A stretch of 64,000 bases of DNA from Paenibacillus physcomitrellae. GTDB lineage: Bacteria; Bacillota; Bacilli; Paenibacillales; Paenibacillaceae. Under the pieces are notes generated by a model. That model did not search any database. It saw only the letters and a list, made by a program, of their open reading frames with translations, and was not told where the DNA came from. The stretch lies in contig NZ_CP022584.1 in the NCBI RefSeq assembly GCF_002240225.1, positions 4,058,094 through 4,122,093 on the forward strand, read 5' to 3'. Made by a program: the position numbers and the translations under genes. Positions 7,622-17,196 of this stretch are shown piece after piece. How positions within the stretch are numbered: position 1 is the first letter of the stretch; each line of letters starts with the position of its first letter.

Positions 7622-10600
7622 ATGGAGAGGTTAACCAAATGGACTTTTCACAACAAAGCTGCAGTCGGACTGCTGATTGCGATGGCTTTGGTCATCGGGG
7701 TGTTCAGCTACACATCGCTGCCGATGGAATTTATGCCGGAGGCAGACAATCCGCAGGTGACCGTCACCGTGCTGGGACAGGGGCAGAGTGCCGGGACGAT
7801 GGAAAGCCAGGTCACGAAACCGATGGAGCAGGCAGTCGGCGCCATCAAGGGCAAAACAGAAATGTTCTCGACTTCGGGCGACGGTTACGCCCAGGTCAAT
7901 CTGTATTTTGATTCCAAGACGGATATGAAGCAGGCAGCGCAGGACGTGCAGAAAGCTGCAGACAGCGTGGCGCTCCCGGACGGGGTGATGAAACCTTTTG
8001 TCGTACAGCTCAATACCTCAATGATCCCGGTGTCGCAGCTGACGATCTCCTTTAAGGACGGATTAACGGAGCAGAACGTGCAGAAGGCGGAAGACGAAAT
8101 TCTGCCGGCGTTCCAGCAGCTTGAAGGGGTAGCGAACGTCAGCCTGGGCGGCAAACCGGAGTCCGTGGTCAGCGTAACGGCGGATGCAGGCAAGATGGCT
8201 GCTCATCAGATCACGTATCCCCAATTGATGACGGTGCTTCAGGGCCGCAGCCTTTCGGTTTCGCTGGGGGAGCAGGCGATCAACGGTCAGGCCGGCAATG
8301 TGAATATCACGTCTACCGTAGATAATTTGGACACGCTGAAGGAACTGCCGGTAGTGCCTGGAGTGAAGCTGGAGGATGTCGCTTCGGTTCAATTCAAGCA
8401 GCAGCAGGAAAGCGTCAGCCGGTCGAATGGCAAAGATGTTTTGTTCGTTATTGTAACGAAAGAAGCGAATGCCAATGCCGTCGATGTCGGTCAAGAGGTG
8501 CAGAATGAAGCCGAGAAGCTGAGCGAATCGGGCGACGTGCAGGTTGAGGTGCTCGTCAGCACGTCGGATATGGTGGTGGACTCCGTTAACAGCATGATGC
8601 GTGAAGTGTTGATGGGTGCCTTGTTCGCCACGATCGTTATCCTCCTGTTCCTGCGGAATTTGCGGGCAACGCTGGTGACGGCTATCTCTATCCCGCTTTC
8701 GCTCGCCGTTACACTTTATCTGCTTAAAGTATCCGGCATTACGCTGAACATTATTACCTTGGGGGCCGTGGCGGTAGCTGTCGGGCGTCTGGTGGATGAC
8801 AGCATTGTCGTGATCGAGAACATCTATAGAAGGCTGCAAAAAGAGAAGTTCTCGCTGGACATGATCGTCAACTCAACCAAAGAGGTGGCTGGCGCCATCA
8901 CATCTTCGACGATTGCCACCGTGGCGGTCTTTCTGCCGATGGGCATGCTGCGCGGCTCGCTGCAGGATTTCCTGCTGCCGTTTGCGCTTACCGTTACCTA
9001 TTCGCTGCTCACCAGCTTGATCGTGGCGCTGACCGTGGTGCCGCTGCTCAGCTCCTGGATGCTGAAGAAGTCGCATTTGAGGGAGCCGGAACCATCGCGC
9101 CGCTTCGCCTCGTTCCTCAGCTGGAATCTTCGTTATAAATGGGTAACGTTATCCCTGACGCTGATCCTGTTTGCCGGCTCTATCGCGGCTTATATCCTGA
9201 TGCCAAAGGCCGCGCTTGATTCCTCGGACGCAAGCTTTGTTTCGGTACAGCTCAGTTATTCAAGTGATGTGCCGGTCAAGGAAGTGCTGGAGAAAGGCCG
9301 CCAGCTGGAACAGGACTTGATGAAGCAGGAACAATCCAAGACGGTCGTTTTACAATCCGGCAACAGCTCGGACAGCGCGCAGTACGGAAACGTAAGCTCC
9401 TTGACTCAGGTCGATCTGACGATTGTCCTCCAGGATGGAGCGGATGCCGAGAAGCTGGTTGACCATGTGAATGGACTGAAACCGGATTATGAAGGCGCCA
9501 CGCTTACCGCTGCCACATCCGGGCTTATCAGCGGCGGAAGCTCGGCCGTGGAGAACATTGACATCGTAGGCGACGACTTTGCGGCTATCAGCAAGGTAGG
9601 GGATGAGGTTCAGGCTGCGATTCAAGGTCTGGATGGCGTCGACAAAGTAACCAGCAATATGAAGAATACCAAACCGGTATACAGCTTTGAAGTTAATCCG
9701 GCTTTGGCGAACGGCCAGGAGGTGGCCCAGCAGCTCGGAGCGATGCTGCGTCCGGTTCCGCTGGGAACCATTGAATGGAGAAGCAACCCGGTGAACGTCA
9801 TTCTGGAGCCGATGATTGAGCCGAAATCCGAGCAGGATCTAAAGAATTTGACCGTGGTGACGGCAAATGGTCCTGTGCAAATCACAAAATTGGCCAAATT
9901 CGAGGTTCAGAACCAGCCGGCCATGCTGTATCACAAGGAAGGGAAAACCTATCTTCGGATCAGCGCCGAAATGGATCCCAAAAAGGTTTCAGTAGCAGGC
10001 GCTCAAATTAAGGAGCAAACGGACAAAATCAAGCTTCCTGAAGGGGTAACGCTCGCATTGGGCGGCGCCTCGGCCGATCAGGCCGCAGACTTCATGGATC
10101 TGGGCATGACCGCCTTGATCTCCATCGGGCTGGTCTACCTGATCATGGTCTTGACCTTCAAGACGCTGCGGGCTCCACTTGCGATTATGTTCTCACTGCC
10201 GCTCGCTGCAATCGGGGCCGTCGCTGCGCTCCTCGTGTCCCGGGTGACTCCGGATTTCACCGCGTTGTTTGGCGCCTTGATGCTGATAGGCATTGTCGTG
10301 ACCAACGCGATTGTCTTGATTGACCGTATCAAACAGAACGAACAGCATATGCCGATCCGGGAAGCGATCATTGAAGCTGCCGGTGTCCGGATGCGTCCGA
10401 TTCTGATGACGGCGATTGCTACCATCTGTGCGATGCTGCCGCTGCTGCTTCATCCTTCCGAAGAGGGAAGCATCGTATCACAAAGCCTGGCCATCGTGGT
10501 GGTCGGCGGATTGGCTGCAGCCACGCTGCTGACTTTGTTTGTTATCCCGGCCATGTATGAGCTGCTTCATTTCCGTAAATCGGCACGCCAGCGGCGGGAT

Positions 10601-10648
10601 CAAGCCCGTCAAGCGAAGGCGCAGGAAGCCGGGGTTGTGGAGGGCTGA
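7622..10648 (+). CDS. RND family efflux transporter (HAE1/SwrC-like)
   Basis: A 1008-residue RND permease with the two-fold layout of six-helix halves and two large extracytoplasmic loops. The TM4 proton-relay motif is clear (VGRLVDDSIVVIENIYRR, two adjacent Asp), as is the second-half counterpart (LIGIVVTNAIVLIDRIKQ). The start chosen is ATG 7622 with AAGG seven bases upstream; the frame is open further back but without a ribosome site. There is no membrane-fusion or outer-membrane partner, as expected in a Gram-positive; Bacillus SwrC (YerP) is the best-known analogue, exporting surfactin-like lipopeptides. Substrate here is unknown. A terminator follows. Confidence 0.9.
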   Translation: MERLTKWTFHNKAAVGLLIAMALVIGVFSYTSLPMEFMPEADNPQVTVTVLGQGQSAGTMESQVTKPMEQAVGAIKGKTEMFSTSGDGYAQVNLYFDSKTDMKQAAQDVQKAADSVALPDGVMKPFVVQLNTSMIPVSQLTISFKDGLTEQNVQKAEDEILPAFQQLEGVANVSLGGKPESVVSVTADAGKMAAHQITYPQLMTVLQGRSLSVSLGEQAINGQAGNVNITSTVDNLDTLKELPVVPGVKLEDVASVQFKQQQESVSRSNGKDVLFVIVTKEANANAVDVGQEVQNEAEKLSESGDVQVEVLVSTSDMVVDSVNSMMREVLMGALFATIVILLFLRNLRATLVTAISIPLSLAVTLYLLKVSGITLNIITLGAVAVAVGRLVDDSIVVIENIYRRLQKEKFSLDMIVNSTKEVAGAITSSTIATVAVFLPMGMLRGSLQDFLLPFALTVTYSLLTSLIVALTVVPLLSSWMLKKSHLREPEPSRRFASFLSWNLRYKWVTLSLTLILFAGSIAAYILMPKAALDSSDASFVSVQLSYSSDVPVKEVLEKGRQLEQDLMKQEQSKTVVLQSGNSSDSAQYGNVSSLTQVDLTIVLQDGADAEKLVDHVNGLKPDYEGATLTAATSGLISGGSSAVENIDIVGDDFAAISKVGDEVQAAIQGLDGVDKVTSNMKNTKPVYSFEVNPALANGQEVAQQLGAMLRPVPLGTIEWRSNPVNVILEPMIEPKSEQDLKNLTVVTANGPVQITKLAKFEVQNQPAMLYHKEGKTYLRISAEMDPKKVSVAGAQIKEQTDKIKLPEGVTLALGGASADQAADFMDLGMTALISIGLVYLIMVLTFKTLRAPLAIMFSLPLAAIGAVAALLVSRVTPDFTALFGALMLIGIVVTNAIVLIDRIKQNEQHMPIREAIIEAAGVRMRPILMTAIATICAMLPLLLHPSEEGSIVSQSLAIVVVGGLAAATLLTLFVIPAMYELLHFRKSARQRRDQARQAKAQEAGVVEG

Positions 10649-10710
10649 AGATTCCACCGGACCCGCAGGGAAATGCAAAGTAGCATATCAAACTCTTTCC
10701 TTATACCGAG

Positions 10711-10753
10711 AACCGCCCAAGGCGCACGGCTGCTGCGTTTTGGGCGGTTTTTG
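10711..10753 (+). terminator. Intrinsic terminator after the RND gene
   Basis: AACCGCCCA pairs with TGGGCGGTT, followed by T5. Confidence 0.8.
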
Positions 10754-10798
10754 CCTGTTTGGGTCCGGTGGATTCAGGTAATCAATATGCTAAAAATA

Positions 10799-10827
10799 GT
10801 GACACAGTCTTCAATTTGAACTATAAT
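10799..10827 (+). promoter_or_regulatory. SigA-type promoter for the metNIQ-like operon
   Basis: -35 GTGACA (10799-10804), 17-base spacer, perfect -10 TATAAT (10822-10827). The expected leader of about 80 bases shows no SAM (S-box) riboswitch. Confidence 0.6.
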
Positions 10828-10911
10828 TGCTGAGGATTGCAAACTATAACAGATATTTAATAATTGTAATACAACAATAATCACACCCTGTGGGAAAGGC
10901 GGAGGCAGAAC

Positions 10912-11706
10912 ATGATTTCGCTTAAACAGGTCGGCAAAACCTACGGGACACCCGGACAAGAGGCTTTTTCAGCCGTTCAGGATGTCTCCCTCCATATAAA
11001 GCCCGGCAGCATACATGGCATTATCGGGGAAAGCGGCGCCGGGAAATCGACGCTGCTGCGCATGATGAATATGCTGGAGCGTCCGGATACCGGACAGGTC
11101 TGGTTTGAAGGCCTTGAGCTGACCGGCATGACGGAACATCAACTGCGGGAGGTTCGCCGCCAATCCGGCATGATCTTTCAGCAGTTTAATCTGCTGCACA
11201 ACCGGACGGTTGCCCGCAACGTGGAGATGCCGCTTGAACTGGCGGGCGTACCGGGGAAGCAGCGGCGGCAGCGGGCTGAAGAATGTCTGGCCATTACAGG
11301 CCTGACCGATAAAGCCCGTCAATATCCGGCGGCGCTGAGCGGCGGACAGAAGCAGCGGGTAGCGATTGCCAGGGCGCTTGCGCCTAATCCGAAGGTGCTG
11401 CTCTGCGATGAACCGACGTCCTCGCTGGATCCGCGGATGACGGTTGATATTTTGAGCGTGCTGCGGGAGATTAACCGCAGTCTGGGAGTTACGATCGTGG
11501 TCGTGACACACGAAATGGACGTGGTCCGCCGGCTCTGCGACGAGGTTTCGGTGATGGAGGGCGGCCGTCTGACCGATCAGTTCGCGCTGCCGAACCGGAG
11601 AACGAGACTGCTGGAAGAGGGCGCCGATTCCGGCGATGAGCTCCTCATCCCGTCTCCGGCCAGTTACCGCGAGCAGCTGCTTGGGAAAGAGGGTGAGCGG
11701 GAATGA
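10912..11706 (+). CDS. Methionine-type ABC importer, ATP-binding protein
   Basis: 264-residue ABC ATPase of the MetN subfamily: Walker A GESGAGKST (39-47), Q-loop IFQQFNLL, signature ALSGGQKQRVAIARA, Walker B VLLCDEPTSSLD, H-loop VVTHEMDVV. MetN proteins usually have about 340 residues because of a C-terminal NIL domain that binds methionine for feedback inhibition; this one stops soon after the ABC core, so that control is absent. The start follows GGCGGAGG. It overlaps the permease gene by four bases (ATGA), which indicates translational coupling. Substrate is methionine or a related amino acid by family, not proven. Confidence 0.87.
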   Translation: MISLKQVGKTYGTPGQEAFSAVQDVSLHIKPGSIHGIIGESGAGKSTLLRMMNMLERPDTGQVWFEGLELTGMTEHQLREVRRQSGMIFQQFNLLHNRTVARNVEMPLELAGVPGKQRRQRAEECLAITGLTDKARQYPAALSGGQKQRVAIARALAPNPKVLLCDEPTSSLDPRMTVDILSVLREINRSLGVTIVVVTHEMDVVRRLCDEVSVMEGGRLTDQFALPNRRTRLLEEGADSGDELLIPSPASYREQLLGKEGERE

Positions 11707-12440
11707 TAGGAACAGGGCTTAACGAGCAGGCGGTGCTGTTTACCTCCTGGCTGGCTTCCGCTTCGGACGGCATGTCGCTGTACGACAAACTTGTCCATTA
11801 TCAGACCGAAATTTGGAAGTCGATCGGCCAAACGTTCGAGATGGTCGGGATTTCGCTTCTCGCCGCCATTCTGCTTGGCCTGCCGGTCGGCACGCTGCTG
11901 TATTTGTCCCGCCGCGGGCAAATGTACGAGAATCGTACATTGTCCATGGTGGTTAACACGCTGGTGAACGTTGTCCGTTCGTTCCCGTTTCTGCTGCTGG
12001 TTGTTTTCCTGATTCCGTTCACGCGGCTGCTAGTGGGCACGTCCATCGGAACCATCGCGGCTTCGGTGCCGCTGGCGATCGTCGCTATTGCTCATTATGC
12101 GAGGCTGGCGGAGCAGTCGCTGCTTGAAATTCCGCGCGGCGTCATTGAAGCGGCGAGATCAATGGGCTCTTCAAGGCTGCAGATCATTCGGAAGTTCCTC
12201 TATCCGGAGGCGCGTTCGGGTCTGGTGCTTGGACTTACCTCCTCTACGATCAGTTTTATTTCTTATTCAACCGTGGTGGGGATTGTAGGCGGCGGCGGTG
12301 TTGGGGATTTTGCGATCCGCTACGGCTATCAGCGATATGAGATGGATATTACGGTATTTATCATTATCCTGATGATCATTTTGGTCCAGGCCGTGCAGTT
12401 TGCGGGCAGCCGTCTGGCCGCTTGGCTGGACAAACGCTGA
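11703..12440 (+). CDS. metI: Methionine-type ABC importer, permease
   Basis: 245-residue MetI-type permease with five to six membrane segments and the BPD_transp_1 fold. The cytoplasmic EAA loop that contacts the ATPase is seen as GVIEAARSMGSSRLQIIRKFLYPEA. Its N terminus is a little longer than usual. Start ATG 11703 overlaps the ATPase stop, with GAGGGTGAG as ribosome site. Together with the ATPase and the NlpA-type lipoprotein downstream it forms a complete uptake system in the cytoplasmic membrane. Confidence 0.88.
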   Translation: MIGTGLNEQAVLFTSWLASASDGMSLYDKLVHYQTEIWKSIGQTFEMVGISLLAAILLGLPVGTLLYLSRRGQMYENRTLSMVVNTLVNVVRSFPFLLLVVFLIPFTRLLVGTSIGTIAASVPLAIVAIAHYARLAEQSLLEIPRGVIEAARSMGSSRLQIIRKFLYPEARSGLVLGLTSSTISFISYSTVVGIVGGGGVGDFAIRYGYQRYEMDITVFIIILMIILVQAVQFAGSRLAAWLDKR

Positions 12441-12584
12441 GCTTCGCCGGAAGGCAAAAGCGATGGAGTAAAGAGATTGAGCATGCAATTAGGATGCAGT
12501 TCGCAGCCCCCGCTGCGATTCAAATATAGCCGTTTATGCGGCAGCATCAGGTAAGGCATAATGAGAAGAGAGGGTGGGTTTTAC

Positions 12585-13433
12585 ATGTTTAGAAAAATGG
12601 GATTGCTTTCGCTGACCTTGGCGATCGCGTTTGCCGCAGCAGGCTGCGGGAAAAAGGATGACAACGCCGGGAATGCAGCGGCTACTGCATCAAACGATGC
12701 AGGCAAGGAAGTAACGCTGAAGGTTGCTACATTGATTCCGCCAATGACGGATATTTTGGATATTGTAACGCCGATTTTGAAAGAGGAGGGCGTTAATCTG
12801 GAGCAGGTCGTCCTGTCCGATAACGTACAGCCAAACGACGCGCTGGCTAATAAAGAAGTGGACGCGAACTTCTTCCAGCACGTTCCTTACATGGAGCAGT
12901 ACAATGAAAGCAAAAAGGCAAACCTGGTTGCTGTGCAGCCGGTCTATAACGCCATCTATGGCGCTTACTCCAAACGTTACAAATTGATCGACGAGCTTCC
13001 GGACGGCGCAACGATCGTGATCGCCAACGATCCGTCCAACATCGGCCGTTCCCTGAATATGCTGGATGTAGCGGGTCTGATTAAATTAAAAGAAGGAACA
13101 GGCATCAACTCCACGCAGGCGGATATCACCGAGAACCCGCACAAATTCAAGTTTCAGGAAGTCGATCTGCTGATGCTGGCCCGCATGCTGGATGATGCGG
13201 ATCTGGTGCTGATGACTCCGGCGTATGCCAAGCCGGTCGGCCTGACGCCAACCAAAGATGCTTTGATCAAGGAAGGCAAAGACGACTCCGAGTTCGCGAT
13301 TACGCTTGTTGCCCGTGAAGACAACAAGGATTCCGACGCGATCCAGAAGCTGGCTAAAGCCATCTCCGGTCCTGAAGTGAAGAAATTCCTGGATGACAAT
13401 TATTCGGATATTGCCATTCCTGCATTTGAATAA
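12585..13433 (+). CDS. metQ: MetQ/NlpA family substrate-binding lipoprotein
   Basis: About 282 residues. The start at ATG 12585 gives a clean lipoprotein signal (MFRKMGLLSLTLAIAFAAAGC, with the cleaved cysteine in AAGC) and has AGAGGGTGGG upstream; an ATG at 12561 is possible but would add a polar extension before the signal. The mature part has the NlpA fold with segments such as ANKEVDANFFQHVPYMEQYN and LLMLARMLDDADLVLMTPAYA. It is the extracytoplasmic receptor of the importer encoded just upstream, 144 bases away, and is likely co-transcribed. Confidence 0.9.
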   Translation: MFRKMGLLSLTLAIAFAAAGCGKKDDNAGNAAATASNDAGKEVTLKVATLIPPMTDILDIVTPILKEEGVNLEQVVLSDNVQPNDALANKEVDANFFQHVPYMEQYNESKKANLVAVQPVYNAIYGAYSKRYKLIDELPDGATIVIANDPSNIGRSLNMLDVAGLIKLKEGTGINSTQADITENPHKFKFQEVDLLMLARMLDDADLVLMTPAYAKPVGLTPTKDALIKEGKDDSEFAITLVAREDNKDSDAIQKLAKAISGPEVKKFLDDNYSDIAIPAFE

Positions 13434-13449
13434 GGTTTGAGTTTGTCTC

Positions 13450-13495
13450 GTCCCCATGCTCCTGCGGCAAGCAGCGAGGGTGGGGATCTTTTTTT
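13450..13495 (+). terminator. Intrinsic terminator after metQ
   Basis: TCCCCA pairs with TGGGGA, with an inner CCTGC/GCAGC stem, followed by T7. Confidence 0.75.
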
Positions 13496-13589
13496 CAGAA
13501 AAATTTCAGTTTCTACTCATATGGGCTTCAGCTTGTCGATTTATTCTAAATAGGCATAATAGACTAGATGCTTCTGGGGAGGGAACGTC

Positions 13590-15410
13590 ATGCAGTGGTT
13601 TAGCAATATGAAGATCGGCTACAAAATGAGTATGCTGCTGATTTGTTTTTTAGTTTTCTTAGCTTTCATAGGATTCACGGCATTGGGCCGGGTTTCAGAC
13701 GGTAATGCCAAAATCGTAGAATTAAATGATTCCAGACTGGTACCGATTGTAAATTTGGAAGATATCAAATCCAGCATTGAATACATACGTTCACAAGCCA
13801 ATTCCATGATGACGGTCGGCAGCGATGATGCCAAGAAACAACCGATTCAGGATGAAATCAACAACCGTGCGGCGGAAACAACGAAACAAGTAGAGGCGTA
13901 TAGGAACAATACGGACTTTAAAGAGGCCATCGAAGCGTATGATGCTTTTATAGCGGCCAAAGATGTTTTTCTGAAAAAGCATGGGGTAGGGGCCGTTAAT
14001 GACGGCATACCAGGGGAAATACCGGGGACCGCACTGGAAGGAGCAGCGTCTGCAGCAGGAGGCTCAGCGGGACAGACTGGAGCAGCGGATAGCATAGGAG
14101 CCGGATCGGCGGTCCCGGCTGCAGGCGGCCTTGAGGAAATTCAGGCATTTGATGCGTCCAGAACTGCGGTCGTCAATGCCTTCGACAAACTGATCAATCA
14201 GCAGGTAGCAAACGCTAAAGCCACTTATGACGACAGCAGGAACGTTTACAAACGCACGCTGATTACTTTGGCGACCGCCCTTCTGGTCAGCGCACTTATT
14301 GTCCTGCTGATTGGTTTCCTGATTACCCGCTCGATTACGGTTCCGGTCAAGAAGGTTACGACCAAGCTGAAAGAAATCGCCAGCAGCGGCGGGGATCTGA
14401 CCGGGCGGATCGATTATAACAGCAGGGATGAGATCGGAGAGCTGGGCTCCAGTTTTAATGAATTTGCCAGCAAGCTGCAGATGATTATTAAAGAGGTATC
14501 GAGCGTGGCGGAAAATGTGGCCGATTCCAGCCAGCAGCTGAACGTTCAGGCCGCAGCGACGTCGAAGTCGCTGAAGTCCGTTTCCGGCACGATTGCCGAA
14601 ATTGCAGCCAGTTCCTCCGACGGGGCAGCGGTTGCCGAGGAGACGACGGCCAGCTTAACTGAAGCGGCCGCCTTCTCGGCCGCGACTTCGCAGGCCAGCC
14701 GGGGCACTACAGAGAGCAGCCGACGGGCCCGCAGCGCTGCGGAGGATGGTGCCGAGCGGATTGCCGAAGTCGTCGCCTCCATTACCGAGATCGCGGCCTC
14801 CTCGGAACACGTCTCCGGCGTGATGTCGGAACTGGACGAATCTTCAAAACGGATTGCCGACATGCTGAAGGTGATCGGCGATATTGCTGAGCAGACTAAT
14901 CTGCTTGCGCTCAATGCAGCGATCGAAGCTGCCCGGGCTGGTGAATCAGGACGCGGGTTCAGTGTAGTAGCGGATGAAATCCGCAAGCTGGCGGACGAAA
15001 GCGCAGCCGCGGCTAAACAGATAGCCGGGCTTGTTCAGGAGAACGGGCAGAGATCGAGCTCTGCCGTTGATTCGGTCAAGCGGGTCGAAGATAAGGTGGC
15101 CGCAGGGGTAGAGAAAGCATCTCAGGTCAGCGGCAATATCGAGGAGATATTGGCCAGCATTACCTATATTGTTGAGCAGATCGAAGCCATTGAAGACGCC
15201 AACGCCAGACAGGCCCAAAGCGCGGATGAAATGTCCAAGGCGATGGACCAGCTGTCTGCGGCGTCCTCAGATATTGCGGAAGGCACAGACAACATGAAGT
15301 CCGAAATCGATCAGCAGCTTGGTCTGATGGGGGAAGTGGAGAAGACGACCGGGGAGCTGGCCTTGACCGCGCAGCGTCTGCGCACGTTGACCTCCGGTTT
15401 TACGATCTAA
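13590..15410 (+). CDS. Methyl-accepting chemotaxis protein with Gly/Ala-rich insertion
   Basis: 606-residue transmembrane chemoreceptor. TM1 is at about 12-31, the extracellular sensor (four-helix-bundle type) at 33-222, TM2 at 223-246, a HAMP linker at about 248-300, and the signalling domain after that with the conserved hairpin tip [21 protein letters not shown]. The sensor domain is interrupted at about 132-181 by a low-complexity run rich in Gly, Ala and Pro. ATG 13590 follows GGGAGGG. It stands alone, so the ligand is unknown. It should signal through CheW/CheA to the flagellar motor. Confidence 0.92.
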   Translation: MQWFSNMKIGYKMSMLLICFLVFLAFIGFTALGRVSDGNAKIVELNDSRLVPIVNLEDIKSSIEYIRSQANSMMTVGSDDAKKQPIQDEINNRAAETTKQVEAYRNNTDFKEAIEAYDAFIAAKDVFLKKHGVGAVNDGIPGEIPGTALEGAASAAGGSAGQTGAADSIGAGSAVPAAGGLEEIQAFDASRTAVVNAFDKLINQQVANAKATYDDSRNVYKRTLITLATALLVSALIVLLIGFLITRSITVPVKKVTTKLKEIASSGGDLTGRIDYNSRDEIGELGSSFNEFASKLQMIIKEVSSVAENVADSSQQLNVQAAATSKSLKSVSGTIAEIAASSSDGAAVAEETTASLTEAAAFSAATSQASRGTTESSRRARSAAEDGAERIAEVVASITEIAASSEHVSGVMSELDESSKRIADMLKVIGDIAEQTNLLALNAAIEAARAGESGRGFSVVADEIRKLADESAAAAKQIAGLVQENGQRSSSAVDSVKRVEDKVAAGVEKASQVSGNIEEILASITYIVEQIEAIEDANARQAQSADEMSKAMDQLSAASSDIAEGTDNMKSEIDQQLGLMGEVEKTTGELALTAQRLRTLTSGFTI

Positions 15411-15476
15411 ACGTTCCATCCGCCTCCGGAATGTACTATAATGAAGGGCATCTTTGGACCGGAGGTTATTAGAAGT

Positions 15477-16061
15477 ATGAAAAACCTGCTCGTTACCGGC
15501 TACCGCGCGCATGAGCTGAATATTTTTAACCAGAAGCATGAAGGTATTCCTTATATCAAACAAGCGATTATCAATAAATTGATCCCGCTGATTGAGGAAG
15601 GGCTGGAATGGGTGATTACCCCCGGCCAATACGGCGTTGATCTGTGGGCGTGCGAAGCCGCCATTGAGCTGCGCAAAACCCTTTATCCCCAGCTGAAGTG
15701 TTCGATCCTGGCCGCATACACCAATCCGGAGGAGAACTGGAAGGAAGACAAGCAGGAGTATTTCCGGCAAATCACGGAGCAGGTTAATTATTACGGAGCC
15801 GTCAGCAAGCAGCCCTACAACGGAGTATGGCAGCTCACCGCACGCGACGATCTGCTGCTGCGCAAAACCGACGGACTGCTGCTCATATACGACGAAGACG
15901 CGGGAGAAGCCAGCCCCAAATTCATCAAGCTGAAAGCTTTGAAGAAACAGCAGCAGGAAGGTTATCCGGTCATCACCATTAGTGCCGAGGATATCGAAAG
16001 CGTCGTGAACGAAGCGAGAATGGATGAACCCGGGATGGACTTCGGACCGGAGGATGTATAA
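15477..16061 (+). CDS. ypsA: YpsA family (SLOG superfamily) protein
   Basis: A 194-residue DUF1273/YpsA protein: N-terminal NLLVTGYRAHELNIF, then WVITPGQYGVDLWACEAAIEL, and a Rossmann-like SLOG fold. YpsA homologues in Bacillus and Staphylococcus influence cell division and shape; SLOG proteins bind nucleotide-derived ligands. The start at ATG 15477 has GGAGG 11 bases upstream and gives the usual family N terminus; the frame is open to an ATG at 15441 without a ribosome site. It ends at a strong hairpin. Confidence 0.88.
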   Translation: MKNLLVTGYRAHELNIFNQKHEGIPYIKQAIINKLIPLIEEGLEWVITPGQYGVDLWACEAAIELRKTLYPQLKCSILAAYTNPEENWKEDKQEYFRQITEQVNYYGAVSKQPYNGVWQLTARDDLLLRKTDGLLLIYDEDAGEASPKFIKLKALKKQQQEGYPVITISAEDIESVVNEARMDEPGMDFGPEDV

Positions 16062-16072
16062 CATAAACGAAA

Positions 16073-16133
16073 AAAGAAGCTTTTCCCTGAACCATGGAAG
16101 CCGCGGGCAGCCATACAGGGAAAGCTTCTTTTA
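16073..16133 (+). terminator. Intrinsic terminator after ypsA
   Basis: Long stem AAGAAGCTTTTCCCTG with CAGGGAAAGCTTCTT, followed by TT. A-run on the left also allows function for the opposite strand, where the SGNH hydrolase gene converges. Confidence 0.8.
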
Positions 16134-16214
16134 TGTTTAGGATGAACCAGGGAAAGCAGGTATCAGAGTACCTTTATCTTATATCGCAGCTTCTGTAGTT
16201 TCTGTAGCTTCTCT

Positions 16215-16982
16215 TTACCGAAGTTGTTCTTTCATACCCGGCTGGAGCAAATGCCCATAATTGTTGTTCAGAAATTCAAGCACTTTATCACAAATGATGC
16301 GGTGGCCGTCTTTGTTCGGATGAATGCCGTCAACGCATAGAAATTTAGTGAAATCGGGATGAGCCAGGAAAGCGCTCCGTACGTCGATCATTTTCGTTTT
16401 GGTCAGCTCCGATACTTTCAGAATGGTAGAGCTGTAGCGTTCCTGCCACCAGTAAATTTTCGTGACGCTGCCCAGCCATTTCATGATGTTGCTCTCCGCT
16501 GCGGAACTGCTTCCGCTGACCCATTTGAAGTAATTGTCTGCGTTCAGAGGAGGGAGATTCATCAGAATCGGGGTAATCTGCTGGCTGCGCAGATATTCGA
16601 TCGTTTCGGTCAGCATGCGCTCAAACAAATTGAAATCCGTCTTTGGATGATGCTCGGCTTCGGGATTCTCGGCAATCTCCTGCCAGTTGAAATCACAGTC
16701 GTTGCCTCCGTATTCGATAAGCACGATGTTAGGCTTGTCTTTAGAAATATCCTTCTTGAGGCTGCTAATGCCTCTCATCAGCGTATTGCCGAATCTGGCC
16801 GTATTCCGGACAGCCCCCTTTACCTTATCCTGCAGCAAAGAAACGTAATTCTCCTCCAGAATCACGTATTTGCTCCGGTCCTCGTCATACACGACCCCTT
16901 TGGAAATGGAATCGCCACTGACGATATATTTGAGCTCTTCGCCGCTGTCTGCCGCAGGGATAATATGGTCGATTTCCAGCAT
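16215..16982 (-). CDS. SGNH/GDSL hydrolase family protein
   Basis: 255-residue serine esterase/lipase-like protein. Block I is YIVSGDSIS with the nucleophile Ser25, the oxyanion block is EYGGNDCDF near residue 94, and the catalytic Asp-His pair is in VDGIHPNKDGH near residue 220. There is no signal peptide, so it is probably cytoplasmic. GAGGTGAG precedes the ATG. The substrate is unknown; family members hydrolyse acyl or acetyl esters of carbohydrates or lipids. It is divergent from the Gfo/Idh/MocA gene. Confidence 0.87.
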   Translation of the reverse strand: MLEIDHIIPAADSGEELKYIVSGDSISKGVVYDEDRSKYVILEENYVSLLQDKVKGAVRNTARFGNTLMRGISSLKKDISKDKPNIVLIEYGGNDCDFNWQEIAENPEAEHHPKTDFNLFERMLTETIEYLRSQQITPILMNLPPLNADNYFKWVSGSSSAAESNIMKWLGSVTKIYWWQERYSSTILKVSELTKTKMIDVRSAFLAHPDFTKFLCVDGIHPNKDGHRIICDKVLEFLNNNYGHLLQPGMKEQLR

Positions 16983-17196
16983 GCTCTCACCTCTTTTATC
17001 CGATTAATATGGGTTATCTTTATTGTAATCCAGCGCAAATGGGCAGGGCAAGCGGCCCGGCTGCCCGGGAGATAGTTGAAAAGGCTTCCATTATGAAATA
17101 TCCAAACTTTCTTTGAGGTGATAGAATAGAACCGGAATAGAATAGAACCGAATAAGAGGAAACACCCACTACGACTAGGGATCAGGAGGGATTCGC

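Noticed and set aside
10828..10911. SAM riboswitch upstream of the methionine-type importer
   Set aside because: The conserved S-box words were searched for by eye and are not present; the leader is short and AT-rich.
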